A stretch of DNA of 64,000 nucleotides from UBA1660 sp964462035 (GTDB taxonomy: Bacteria > Myxococcota_A > Polyangia > Polyangiales > Houyiibacteriaceae). A program made the translations under genes and the position numbers. Location of the stretch: the NCBI GenBank assembly GCA_964462035.1, contig CAYXAP010000008.1, positions 160,792 through 224,791 on the forward strand. The letters are read 5' to 3'. Shown one piece after another: positions 26,505-33,867 of the stretch. How positions within the stretch are numbered: position 1 is the first letter of the stretch; each line of letters opens with the position of its first letter. The notes under the pieces were generated by a model. The model worked only from the letters and a program-made list of their open reading frames with translations, was not told the DNA's origin and did no database searches.

Positions 26505-26536
26505 GGTCATCGACCGCACGTACCCGGTCGATGACC
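26505..26536. repeat. Inverted repeat between membrane protein and HIT genes
   Basis: GGTCATCGACC (26505-26515) and GGTCGATGACC (26526-26536) are perfect 11-base arms with a 10-base spacer. It may be a transcription end for the membrane protein gene or an operator for the HIT gene. There is no T run on either side. Confidence 0.5.
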
Positions 26537-26556
26537 GAGACCGTCGCCAGGCGAGG

Positions 26557-27390
26557 TCAGGCGAAGACCTCTGCAACGGCGGCAGCGTCGATCGGCGCCG
26601 ACGGCTCGCGAATCTGCCGATGGAGCCCGAGGAACACCAGCGAGCTGAACGAGAGGAAGAACGCGTCCACGACCGCGTAGCCGAACATGCAGACCGCTTG
26701 AGCGACCACCCATCCCTCCGCCGAGAGGTTCGAGTACGACGCGCCCACGCTGATGACGGCGAACACCGCCACACCGACGGCGTACCCGAACGAGGGCAGC
26801 GCGACCGCGGCGAGCAGACGCCAGCGGTGGCCCCGGCTGAGCACCCACGAGTGCTCGAGCGAATCGAAGACGCCTAGGCCGTCGACCGCGGCGAACGCTT
26901 CGGCGAGCGAGAGGCCAACGAAGACGATGATCCCTGGAACGATGAGCAACAGAGCGCCGCCCAGGGTACCGATGACCACGCAGAGCTCGATCAGGGCCAC
27001 GCGGAAGAAGAGGACGGGCACCCGCCGAAGGGCCGTCGCCCAGCGGAGCCGACCACTCAGCGCGTCGACAGCGGCAGCGAGCACCACGGCCTGGGTGATC
27101 GTGCTGACGAGTAGATCGAGCCAGCGGTTGTCGTACCTCGAGACGCGATCGGCGGTGTCCCAACTCACCCCGAGCTCGAGCACGGGGGCGAAGGGAAGGA
27201 TCGCCGTCGGCAAGAGACAGAGCAGCGCCACGAGAACCAGCGAGGGGTGACGTGCCAGCGTGGACGTGGCCAGTGCGAACGCCCGACCGAGCTCGAGCGG
27301 TTCCTCTCGGCGCTTCGGTCGCGTCAGGGGCGCAGCCGCGCTGGCCTCCACGTCGAACGCCTCGGACTCGTGCGAGTCCGAGGCGTTCAT
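26557..27390 (-). CDS. Polytopic membrane protein, hypothetical
   Basis: 277 residues with about six hydrophobic helices (for example LVLVALLCLLPTAILPFAP, ALIELCVVIGTLGGALLLIVPGIIVFVGLSLAEAFAAVDG, FGYAVGVAVFAVISVG). The GLSLAEAFAAVDGLGVFDSLEHSW region resembles the membrane domain of glycerophosphoryl-diester-phosphodiesterase/YciC-like proteins, but I cannot be specific. The N-terminus from ATG 27390 encodes a very strong hairpin (27356-27387), so a later start is possible, such as GTG 27351. It follows sucD by 22 bases on the same strand. Confidence 0.6.
   Translation of the reverse strand: MNASDSHESEAFDVEASAAAPLTRPKRREEPLELGRAFALATSTLARHPSLVLVALLCLLPTAILPFAPVLELGVSWDTADRVSRYDNRWLDLLVSTITQAVVLAAAVDALSGRLRWATALRRVPVLFFRVALIELCVVIGTLGGALLLIVPGIIVFVGLSLAEAFAAVDGLGVFDSLEHSWVLSRGHRWRLLAAVALPSFGYAVGVAVFAVISVGASYSNLSAEGWVVAQAVCMFGYAVVDAFFLSFSSLVFLGLHRQIREPSAPIDAAAVAEVFA
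27356..27387 (-). terminator. 15-bp hairpin downstream of sucD
   Basis: AACGCCTCGGACTCG and CGAGTCCGAGGCGTT form a perfect 15-bp stem around TG. It begins 25 bases after the sucD stop and lies in the first codons of the next open frame. The stem fits a sucD terminator or 3'-end stabiliser, but only a weak T tract follows. Confidence 0.45.
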
Positions 27391-27412
27391 GTCGGGCTGT
27401 TCCTCCAGGGGC

Positions 27413-28306
27413 TCAGCCGCCGAGGAGCGACTTCATCGTGGTGCCCATGTCGGACGGGGTCGGCGCGACCTTCACGCCGGCGTCCTCGAGCGCCTCGATC
27501 TTCGCCTTCGCCGTGCCCTTGCCGCCGCTGACGATGGCGCCGGCGTGGCCCATCCGCTTGCCGGGAGGCGCGGTGCGACCAGCGATGAAACCGGCCACGG
27601 GCTTGGTGAAGTTCTCCTTGATCCACGCGGCGGCCTCTTCCTCGGCCGCGCCGCCGATCTCACCGATGAGGATGACGCCCTCGGTGGCGTCGTCCTCCTG
27701 GAACATCTCCAGGATCTCGATGAAGCCGGTGCCGTTGATCGGGTCGCCGCCGATGCCGATGGCGGAGGTCTGACCCATGTTCAGCGCGGTGAGCTGACCG
27801 ACGGCCTCGTAGGTGAGCGTGCCGGACTTGCTGACCACACCGACGTTGCCGGGCATGTGGATGTGGCCGGGCATGATGCCGATCTTGCACTGGTCCGGCG
27901 TGATCACGCCGGGGCAGTTCGGCCCGATGACCCGGGTCTTGGTCTGCGAGTCCAGCACGCGGCGGACCTTGAGCATGTCGACGACGGGGATGCCCTCGGT
28001 GATGACGACGACGAGCTCCATCTCGGCGTCGACGGCCTCGAGGATGGCGTCCGCGGCGAAGGGCGGCGGCACGAAGACGACCGAGGCGTTGGCGCCGGTC
28101 TTCTCCTTGGCTTCCGCCACGGTGTCGTAGACGGGCGCTTCGCCCTTACCGGAGGGGTTCTTCCAGGTCTGTCCGCCGCGACCGGGGGTCACGCCGGCGA
28201 CGAGCTGGGTTCCGTAGTCCATGCACTGGCCCGCGTGGAAGGTGCCCGCGGAGCCGGTGATGCCCTGAACGATGAGCTTGGTGTTCGAATCGACGAGGAT
28301 GGCCAT
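27413..28306 (-). CDS. sucD: Succinyl-CoA synthetase, alpha subunit
   Basis: 297 residues. It forms succinyl-CoA from succinate (or the reverse) with nucleotide triphosphate in the TCA cycle, as a heterodimer with the sucC product. The N-terminus MAILVDSNTKLIVQGITGSAG is the CoA-binding Rossmann start; the CPG motif is IGPNCPGVITPDQCK. The catalytic His is in KRMGHAGAIVSGGKG and the GEIGGAAEEEAA loop is present. It follows sucC after 36 bases on the same strand, the canonical sucCD arrangement. A strong hairpin follows its stop. Confidence 0.97.
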   Translation of the reverse strand: MAILVDSNTKLIVQGITGSAGTFHAGQCMDYGTQLVAGVTPGRGGQTWKNPSGKGEAPVYDTVAEAKEKTGANASVVFVPPPFAADAILEAVDAEMELVVVITEGIPVVDMLKVRRVLDSQTKTRVIGPNCPGVITPDQCKIGIMPGHIHMPGNVGVVSKSGTLTYEAVGQLTALNMGQTSAIGIGGDPINGTGFIEILEMFQEDDATEGVILIGEIGGAAEEEAAAWIKENFTKPVAGFIAGRTAPPGKRMGHAGAIVSGGKGTAKAKIEALEDAGVKVAPTPSDMGTTMKSLLGG

Positions 28307-28342
28307 TGTCTGTTCTTTCTCTCTTCTCTTCTTCGTCTTCGT

Positions 28343-29545
28343 TCAGGCGTTGGCCCGCGCAGCGGCGAGCTCCACGATCTTCTTGGCGCCTTCGGCCATG
28401 GTGTCGGCCGGGGTGATGTCGAGGTCGGTAGCCTCCAGGATGGCCTTGCCCTTCTCGACGTTCGTGCCAGCGAGGCGGACGACCAGCGGGACCTTCAGCC
28501 CCAGCTTCTTCGTCGCCTCGACCACACCGTTGGCGATGATGTCGCACTTCATGATCCCGCCGAAGATGTTCACGAAGATGCCCTGCACCTCCTTGCTCGT
28601 CAGGATGATCTCGAAGGCAGTGGTCACTGCCTCCTGCGTCGCGCCGCCTCCGACGTCGAGGAAGTTCGCCGGCTGACCGCCGAAGTGCTGAATGGTGTCC
28701 ATCGTCGACATCGCGAGGCCCGCGCCGTTGACGAGGCAACCGATGTTGCCGTCGAGCTGGATGTAGCTGAGGCCGGCGTCCTGCGCGCGCGCCTCGGTCT
28801 CGGCGGTCTCGGAGGCGTCCTCCAGCTCGGCCCAGTCCTTGTGGCGGAAGCTGCCGTTGGAGTCGAAGTTGATCTTCGCGTCGAGCGCGACGACCTGGTC
28901 GTCGCCGGTCACGACCAGCGGGTTGATCTCCGCGATGGAGCAGTCCTCTTCGATGAAGAGCTTCGCGAGCGCGCCGACGAGCTTCGAGAAGCCCTTCATC
29001 TGCGCCTTGCCCTCCAGCCCGAGGCCGAACGCGAGCTGCCGCATCTGGTAGGGCATCAGGCCCACGGCCGGGTCGACCCACACCTTGAAGATCTTCTCCG
29101 GGTGCTTCTCGGCGACCTCCTCGATGTCCACGCCGCCCTCGGAGGAGCACATGATCACCGGGCGCCGCTTCTCACGGTCGATGGTCATCGCCAGGTAGAT
29201 CTCGCGGGCGATGTCGAGGCCCTGCTCGACGTAGAGCCGGCCGACCTCCTTGCCCTCGGGGCCGGTCTGCGGCGTGACGAGCGTCTTGCCCATCAGCTCT
29301 TCGGCAGCCGCCTTGGCCGCATCCGCGCCCTTCACGACCTTCACGCCGCCGGCCTTGCCTCGGCCGCCCGCGTGGATCTGCGCCTTCACGACGACGACCT
29401 CGTTGCCGGTCTCGTCGATCAGCTGCTTGGCCGCCGCCGCGGCCTTGTCTCCCACGCCCTCCTTGTCGAGGACGGGGATCCCCTTCGGCGTCGGAATCCC
29501 GTGCTTCCGGAAGATCGCCTTCGCCTGATACTCGTGGATGTTCAT
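28343..29545 (-). CDS. sucC: Succinyl-CoA synthetase, beta subunit
   Basis: 400 residues from ATG 29545 (MNIHEYQAKAIFRKHG, the canonical start; the frame runs on to 29587 only as non-conserved sequence). ATP-grasp fold: KAQIHAGGRGKAGGVKVVKG near residue 45, SSEGGVDIEEVAEKHPEK, INPLVVTGDDQVVALDAKINFD and the C-terminal succinate/CoA-ligase segment FVNIFGGIMKCDIIANGV are all intact. First gene of the sucCD operon. No other TCA gene is adjacent. Confidence 0.97.
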   Translation of the reverse strand: MNIHEYQAKAIFRKHGIPTPKGIPVLDKEGVGDKAAAAAKQLIDETGNEVVVVKAQIHAGGRGKAGGVKVVKGADAAKAAAEELMGKTLVTPQTGPEGKEVGRLYVEQGLDIAREIYLAMTIDREKRRPVIMCSSEGGVDIEEVAEKHPEKIFKVWVDPAVGLMPYQMRQLAFGLGLEGKAQMKGFSKLVGALAKLFIEEDCSIAEINPLVVTGDDQVVALDAKINFDSNGSFRHKDWAELEDASETAETEARAQDAGLSYIQLDGNIGCLVNGAGLAMSTMDTIQHFGGQPANFLDVGGGATQEAVTTAFEIILTSKEVQGIFVNIFGGIMKCDIIANGVVEATKKLGLKVPLVVRLAGTNVEKGKAILEATDLDITPADTMAEGAKKIVELAAARANA

Positions 29546-29718
29546 CGATTCCTCTGCGTGATGGAGCTGGGCGGTCCCCGCGGCCATGGCCGCGATTTTT
29601 CGCCATGATTTCGTGCTCTTGCGACCGCGCTCGGGAGCCCGATGGCCCGGTCGGCCCGCGCCTTATACCAGATCGGCCCGAGGCAGATCGACCGTCCCCG
29701 CCGATCTGGCGCCGAAGA

Positions 29719-30228
29719 TCACCCCGTCGTCACAACTCGCACGTCCCGTCCGTCGGTTTCGGCGTCGGTCAGCGGCTCCCAGAGGTCGCTCGCGAGCTCG
29801 AAGATGGCGGGCGGCACTTCCATGGCGAAGGTCGCCCCGCGCTCCCGATTCCGCTGCTCCACACGGGCCCGCCGGACCTCCCGCGGGGCGTCGAGCACGT
29901 GGAGGGTCAGCTGGAGCGCCTCGGCATCGACTCGGCCTAGGAACGCCGCTCGCTGTTCGCGGCGGATCAGACCCACCTCGAGCACGGCGTCGGTCCCGCT
30001 GGCCAACACCCCCAGGGCCACTCGCCAGATCTGCTCCAGACAGCGCTCGACCCGCTCGCCGTACCAAGCCATCCGCTCGCTCGGGTCGTCCGGCCGGTCC
30101 GGGCGGAAGAGCACCGCCATCCATTCGTCGAGATTCAGCGGGACCGCGTCGTGCTCCCGGACGAGCTTCGCCACGTACGTCGACTTCCCCGCCCCGACGG
30201 GGCCGAGCACCAGATGCATGTGCGCCAC
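29719..30228 (-). CDS. P-loop ATPase / zeta-toxin-like kinase
   Basis: 169 residues. Walker A is GPVGAGKST (9-17). LNLDEWMAVLF supplies the DEW segment in the place of a Walker B-like or substrate loop, and EVGLIRREQR and RRARVEQRNRER follow. This is the layout of small AAA/zeta-like or nucleotide-modifying kinases that phosphorylate small molecules or RNA ends. The true substrate is unknown, and no antitoxin gene is visible beside it. It lies between sucC (173 bases away) and an exported-protein gene. Confidence 0.7.
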   Translation of the reverse strand: MAHMHLVLGPVGAGKSTYVAKLVREHDAVPLNLDEWMAVLFRPDRPDDPSERMAWYGERVERCLEQIWRVALGVLASGTDAVLEVGLIRREQRAAFLGRVDAEALQLTLHVLDAPREVRRARVEQRNRERGATFAMEVPPAIFELASDLWEPLTDAETDGRDVRVVTTG

Positions 30229-30289
30229 CGCGAGACCTTCGGGAGCGATGCCCGTTCGGTCAAGCGGTGGCGCGAAGCGGGACCGGTGC

Positions 30290-30802
30290 TCAGGGGAGCT
30301 GAGCGCGGTTGAACGGGAGCGCGCCGACGTAGCGGCGGTCGAGCTCCGTGCCGTCGACGTCGTCGATGACCAGCTCGAGCCCTTCGATGCGCACCTTCAC
30401 GTAGCGACCCTCGGTGACCGTGCGGCTGGTGGCGCCGAGCAGATCCGCCATGGTGTAGACGCCGAGCTGGTAGCCGTCGCGATAGGCGACCACCGCGTCG
30501 CGGTCGCCGCGGAGCGTCTCGCTGGTGAGCAACAAGGTCCGGCCGGTGTCCGAGACGTAGATCGTCTCGAAGCCTCCGACGTCGGAGGTGGTGTAGAGGT
30601 CCGTCCCGCCGACCTTCACCGTGAGCTGCGCGCTCGGGAACTGCCGGCAACCGTAGGGTGAGGAGTGGACCTCGACCCGACCGTTGGTCGACTCGGCGAC
30701 CTTGCCGCCTTCGTGGCAGGCGAGGTCCGCACGTGCCGGCGCGCCGAGCGGCGCCAGGGTGGTGAGCGAGAGAGCGAGGAGGAGTGTCTTCAGCTTGGTC
30801 AT
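30290..30802 (-). CDS. Hypothetical exported protein
   Basis: 170 residues from ATG 30802. Signal peptide MTKLKTLLLALSLTTLAPLGAPARA. The mature chain is beta-rich with two Cys (DLACHEGGK and YGCRQFP), which may form a disulfide. The pattern of short strands (AVVAYRDGYQLGVYTMADLL, GLELVIDDVDGTELDRR) suggests a beta-sandwich but no named family. It is divergent from the TetR gene over 96 bases. Confidence 0.65.
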   Translation of the reverse strand: MTKLKTLLLALSLTTLAPLGAPARADLACHEGGKVAESTNGRVEVHSSPYGCRQFPSAQLTVKVGGTDLYTTSDVGGFETIYVSDTGRTLLLTSETLRGDRDAVVAYRDGYQLGVYTMADLLGATSRTVTEGRYVKVRIEGLELVIDDVDGTELDRRYVGALPFNRAQLP

Positions 30803-30845
30803 GCAGGTGGTACGCACCGCACCCCCAGTTCGTTGGATGGCCGAA

Positions 30846-30860
30846 TCGGTCACCGACCGA
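30846..30860. promoter_or_regulatory. Candidate TetR operator upstream of tetR
   Basis: TCGGTC-ACC-GACCGA is a perfect 6-bp-armed palindrome about 40 bases before the TetR start codon. It shares the CGGTC/GACCG half-site with 31529-31542. Operator role is inferred. Confidence 0.5.
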
Positions 30861-30898
30861 GAGGGGAAGACCCGAGCCCATTCGCAGTACAGTGCGCC

Positions 30899-31531
30899 AT
30901 GGCCCGCCCGCCCGACGCCGATTCCGCGGAGACCTACGAGCGCATCCTCGCGGCTGCCCGGGACGAGGTTCGCTCGACCGTACCCCGCAACGGCATCTCG
31001 ATGCGGAGGGTCGCCGAACGGGCCGACGTCAGCCTCGGCACCCTGCAGTACTACTTCGACAACAAGGCTGGGCTGCTCGAGGCCTGCCTGGACGGCTACT
31101 ACGAGCGGCTCGGCGCGCTCGGGAGCGAGCTGCTGGCTCACGCCGCGAGCGGTCCGGACGGCGGCGTCACGGGTCTGATCGAGCACGCCGTCCGCTCGTT
31201 CTATCGGTTCGTCCAGGCCGAGGAGGCCCTGATCGAGCTCCGGCTGATCACCAACGCCCTTCGGGGTGAGCTGCACCCCCAGCGGCAGGATCGCTTCATG
31301 GGCCAAGTGATCGGCGCGGCTGCGAAGGCGCTGGCGCCGCAGGTCGCGCTCGACGAAGCCGAGCTGCGGCTGTCGATTCAGAGCCTGGTCTCGATGCTCA
31401 TTCGGATGGCCCTCCTCAGCGAGGGCGAGCGCGAGAGCCTCACCGGCCAGACCGGCGAGGACGCGCAAGCCGCCGTGGAAGCCCACGTCGTGGCCGCGGC
31501 AGTGCGGCTCCTCCACCCCGGCCGATCCTGA
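30899..31531 (+). CDS. TetR-family transcriptional regulator
   Basis: 210 residues from ATG 30899. The N-terminal HTH is at about 30-55 (GISMRRVAERADVSLGTLQYYFDNKAGLLEAC), with the typical YYF recognition motif. The C-terminal ligand domain is divergent. Its gene ends one base inside a perfect TGACCG-AG-CGGTCA palindrome, just before the AGPS-like gene, so it very likely controls both itself and that oxidase. Ligand unknown, perhaps a lipid. Confidence 0.9.
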   Translation: MARPPDADSAETYERILAAARDEVRSTVPRNGISMRRVAERADVSLGTLQYYFDNKAGLLEACLDGYYERLGALGSELLAHAASGPDGGVTGLIEHAVRSFYRFVQAEEALIELRLITNALRGELHPQRQDRFMGQVIGAAAKALAPQVALDEAELRLSIQSLVSMLIRMALLSEGERESLTGQTGEDAQAAVEAHVVAAAVRLLHPGRS

Positions 31532-31542
31532 CCGAGCGGTCA
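31529..31542. promoter_or_regulatory. Candidate TetR operator between tetR and AGPS-like gene
   Basis: TGACCG-AG-CGGTCA is a 14-base perfect palindrome, whose TGA is also the tetR stop codon. It precedes the AGPS-like start by 40 bases. The same half-site occurs before tetR. Confidence 0.55.
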
Positions 31543-31581
31543 TCCCCTTGACTGTGGCGCCGCCAAATACCATCCCACCCC

Positions 31582-33240
31582 ATGCCGTATACGCGCGAGG
31601 AGCTTCGCTGGAACGGGTGGGGCCTGCGGGCCCAGACCTTCGATCTGCACGGCCAGGACACCGCAGTCTGGGACTTCGTCCGCAAGACCATCGGGCTGGC
31701 CGAGCTCCCGGACACGCCGCCCAAGCCACTGGCGCAGACGACACTGCCCCAGAGTGACCTGCCGAGCGGGCTGGTGGAGACGCTCCGAGAAGCCCTCGAC
31801 GCCGGGCGGGTGAAGACCGACGACTACGAGCGCGCGTTCCACGCGATGGGCCGCAGCTACCCGGACCTCATCCGACTGCGCAACGGCGCGCTCGGTGACT
31901 CGGTGCCCGACGCAGTGGTCTATCCCCGCGACGAGTCGGAGGTGCAGGCGGTGCTCGAGGCCTGCGCCGACGCCGGCGCCGCGGTGGTGCCCTTCGGCGG
32001 TGGCTCGAGCGTCGTCGGTGGCGTGGAGGCCAAGCACGGCGAAGGGCATACGGGCGTGGTCACGCTCGACACCACGCTCATGAGCCGGCTCCTCGACCTC
32101 GATCCGGTCAGCCACACGGCCACCTTCCAGGCGGGCATCTACGGCCCGGATCTCGAGGCCGAGCTCCAGCGGCGCGGCTTCACCCTCGGCCACTTTCCGC
32201 AGAGCTTCGAGTTCTCGACCCTCGGTGGTTGGATCGCCGCGCGCGGCGCCGGCCAGCAGAGCAACCGCTACGGCTGCGCCGACGAGTGGCTGGTGGGCGC
32301 GCGCGTCATCACGCCCGCCGGTGAGTGGCGCACCCTGCCCTTCCCACACTCCGCGGCCGGCCCCGACCTGAACGAGCTCATCGCCGGCTCCGAGGGCACG
32401 CTCGGCGTGATCACCGAGGCCACCGTCCGCGTCCACGAAATCGCCGACAAGCGCGACGTGCGCGCCTACCTCTTCAAGGATTTCGAGGCGGGCACCGCAG
32501 CGATCCGCCGCATCGTCCAGGCCGAGATCCCGGTCGCGATGATGCGGCTCTCCGACCCCGACGAGTCCCACTTCTTCGGGACCTTCAAGGGGCTCATCCA
32601 CCCCCCCGGCACGGTCGAGGCGGCGGCGGAGAAGGCGCTCGACGTCGCAGGCTTCGGCGAAGGCCGCTGCGTGCTGATGATTGGCCTCGAGGGCGATGGG
32701 CCAGCGGTGCGACAGTCGATCGCGCGCACGATGGCCGCGGTGATTCGCGAGGGCGGCCTGCCCGTGGGCACCGGTCCGGGCAAGGCCTGGTACGACCAGC
32801 GCTTCGCGATGCCCTACCTCCGCGACCCGATGCTCGATCGCGGCGTGGGCATCGACACCCTCGAGACCTCGACCAGGTGGTCCAACGTGCCGGCGCTCTA
32901 CGCCGCCGTGCGCCACGCCATCCGCGACTGCCTGGGACCCAACGCGGCGGTGCTCACGCACGTGAGCCACTCCTACTCGGACGGCTGCAGCCTCTACTTC
33001 ACCTTCTTCTTCGCCCGGGACCTCGACGACGAGATGGGGCAGTGGACCAAGGTGAAGCGCGCCGCGAGCGACGCCATCGCGAACAACGGCGGCACCATCA
33101 GCCACCACCACGGCGTCGGCACCGATCACGCCGAGTGGTTCGGCCCCGAGAAGGGCGCGCTGGCGGTCGACATGCTCTCCGCCGCCAAGGAGAAGCTGGA
33201 CCCGAAGCGGATCCTGAACCCCGGCAAGCTCCTCGGCTGA
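31582..33240 (+). CDS. FAD-dependent alkyldihydroxyacetonephosphate synthase-like enzyme
   Basis: 552 residues, FAD-linked oxidase of the AGPS family. The FAD-binding core is VVPFGGGSSVVGGVEA (about 135-150). The AGPS-typical segments THVSHSYSDGCSLYFTFFF (about 458-476, catalytic Tyr) and ISHHHGVG (508-510 triple His) are intact, as is the C-terminal KEKLDPKRILNPGKLLG. AGPS exchanges an acyl for a fatty alcohol on acyl-DHAP to form an ether lipid. In myxobacteria ether lipids are developmental signals, so this is a meaningful candidate, though the substrate could be a different acyl. The upstream TetR gene and palindromes indicate regulation. No acyl-DHAP acyltransferase lies nearby. Confidence 0.85.
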   Translation: MPYTREELRWNGWGLRAQTFDLHGQDTAVWDFVRKTIGLAELPDTPPKPLAQTTLPQSDLPSGLVETLREALDAGRVKTDDYERAFHAMGRSYPDLIRLRNGALGDSVPDAVVYPRDESEVQAVLEACADAGAAVVPFGGGSSVVGGVEAKHGEGHTGVVTLDTTLMSRLLDLDPVSHTATFQAGIYGPDLEAELQRRGFTLGHFPQSFEFSTLGGWIAARGAGQQSNRYGCADEWLVGARVITPAGEWRTLPFPHSAAGPDLNELIAGSEGTLGVITEATVRVHEIADKRDVRAYLFKDFEAGTAAIRRIVQAEIPVAMMRLSDPDESHFFGTFKGLIHPPGTVEAAAEKALDVAGFGEGRCVLMIGLEGDGPAVRQSIARTMAAVIREGGLPVGTGPGKAWYDQRFAMPYLRDPMLDRGVGIDTLETSTRWSNVPALYAAVRHAIRDCLGPNAAVLTHVSHSYSDGCSLYFTFFFARDLDDEMGQWTKVKRAASDAIANNGGTISHHHGVGTDHAEWFGPEKGALAVDMLSAAKEKLDPKRILNPGKLLG

Positions 33241-33261
33241 TCTCTATGCCACCATGGCGCC

Positions 33262-33864
33262 GTGCGTTTCGCCCTCCTCCCCCTGCTCCTGATCGCCTGC
33301 GAGCCCAAGCCGAGCAGCGGCGTGGCGGTGACCGCCTTCGAGCCGCCGCCCGCCGGGGCCGCCGGCACGCTGAGCGACGACCCGGTCCGCGACGAGCTGC
33401 GGGAGATCCTCATCCCCTGTCAGCGCACCATGAACGGCGTCATCGAGGAGGGCCGCATGCGTCGCTCCCGCTACCAGCGAATCGCGACCGCGCTCGCGGT
33501 CGTGCTCGCGCAGGCGGCATTCTACGGCGCCAACCTCCAGGGCGGTGGCAACAGCGCCAGCGGCCAGCCCTTCCAACCGGAGCGCTGCACCGGCGCGACC
33601 GCCGACGGCCCCGAGTGCACCAGCTTCGGGGCTGGCGCCGCCTGGGGTGGGGGCACCATCGGCGCCGACGAGGATCGGCTCGACGAGTACATCGAAGTGC
33701 CGACAGGCCAGGTCCAAGACGCCATCAACGCGGTCGACGACCTGCTCTGGAGCGCCCCCGACTCCCGCGAGTGGACCGACGAGGAGTGGGAGCACTGGAC
33801 CGACACCCGCCGCGAGCTGAAGCGCGCGTGCCGGGCCCTCGAGCGCGAGCGCGAAGACTCGTAG
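33262..33864 (+). CDS. Hypothetical lipoprotein
   Basis: 200 residues from GTG 33262. The signal MRFALLPLLLIAC ends in lipobox LIAC. The mature chain has two helical portions separated by a Gly/Ala-rich stretch (QGGGNSASGQPFQ, FGAGAAWGGGTIGA), plus Cys pairs (PCQRTMN, RCTGATADGPEC). No family assigned. It may be co-transcribed with the AGPS-like gene, 21 bases upstream. Confidence 0.6.
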   Translation: MRFALLPLLLIACEPKPSSGVAVTAFEPPPAGAAGTLSDDPVRDELREILIPCQRTMNGVIEEGRMRRSRYQRIATALAVVLAQAAFYGANLQGGGNSASGQPFQPERCTGATADGPECTSFGAGAAWGGGTIGADEDRLDEYIEVPTGQVQDAINAVDDLLWSAPDSREWTDEEWEHWTDTRRELKRACRALEREREDS

Positions 33865-33867
33865 CGC

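Noticed and set aside
29719..30228. Zeta toxin with an antitoxin partner
   Set aside because: P-loop is present but no epsilon-like small gene beside it; kept only as a generic P-loop kinase.
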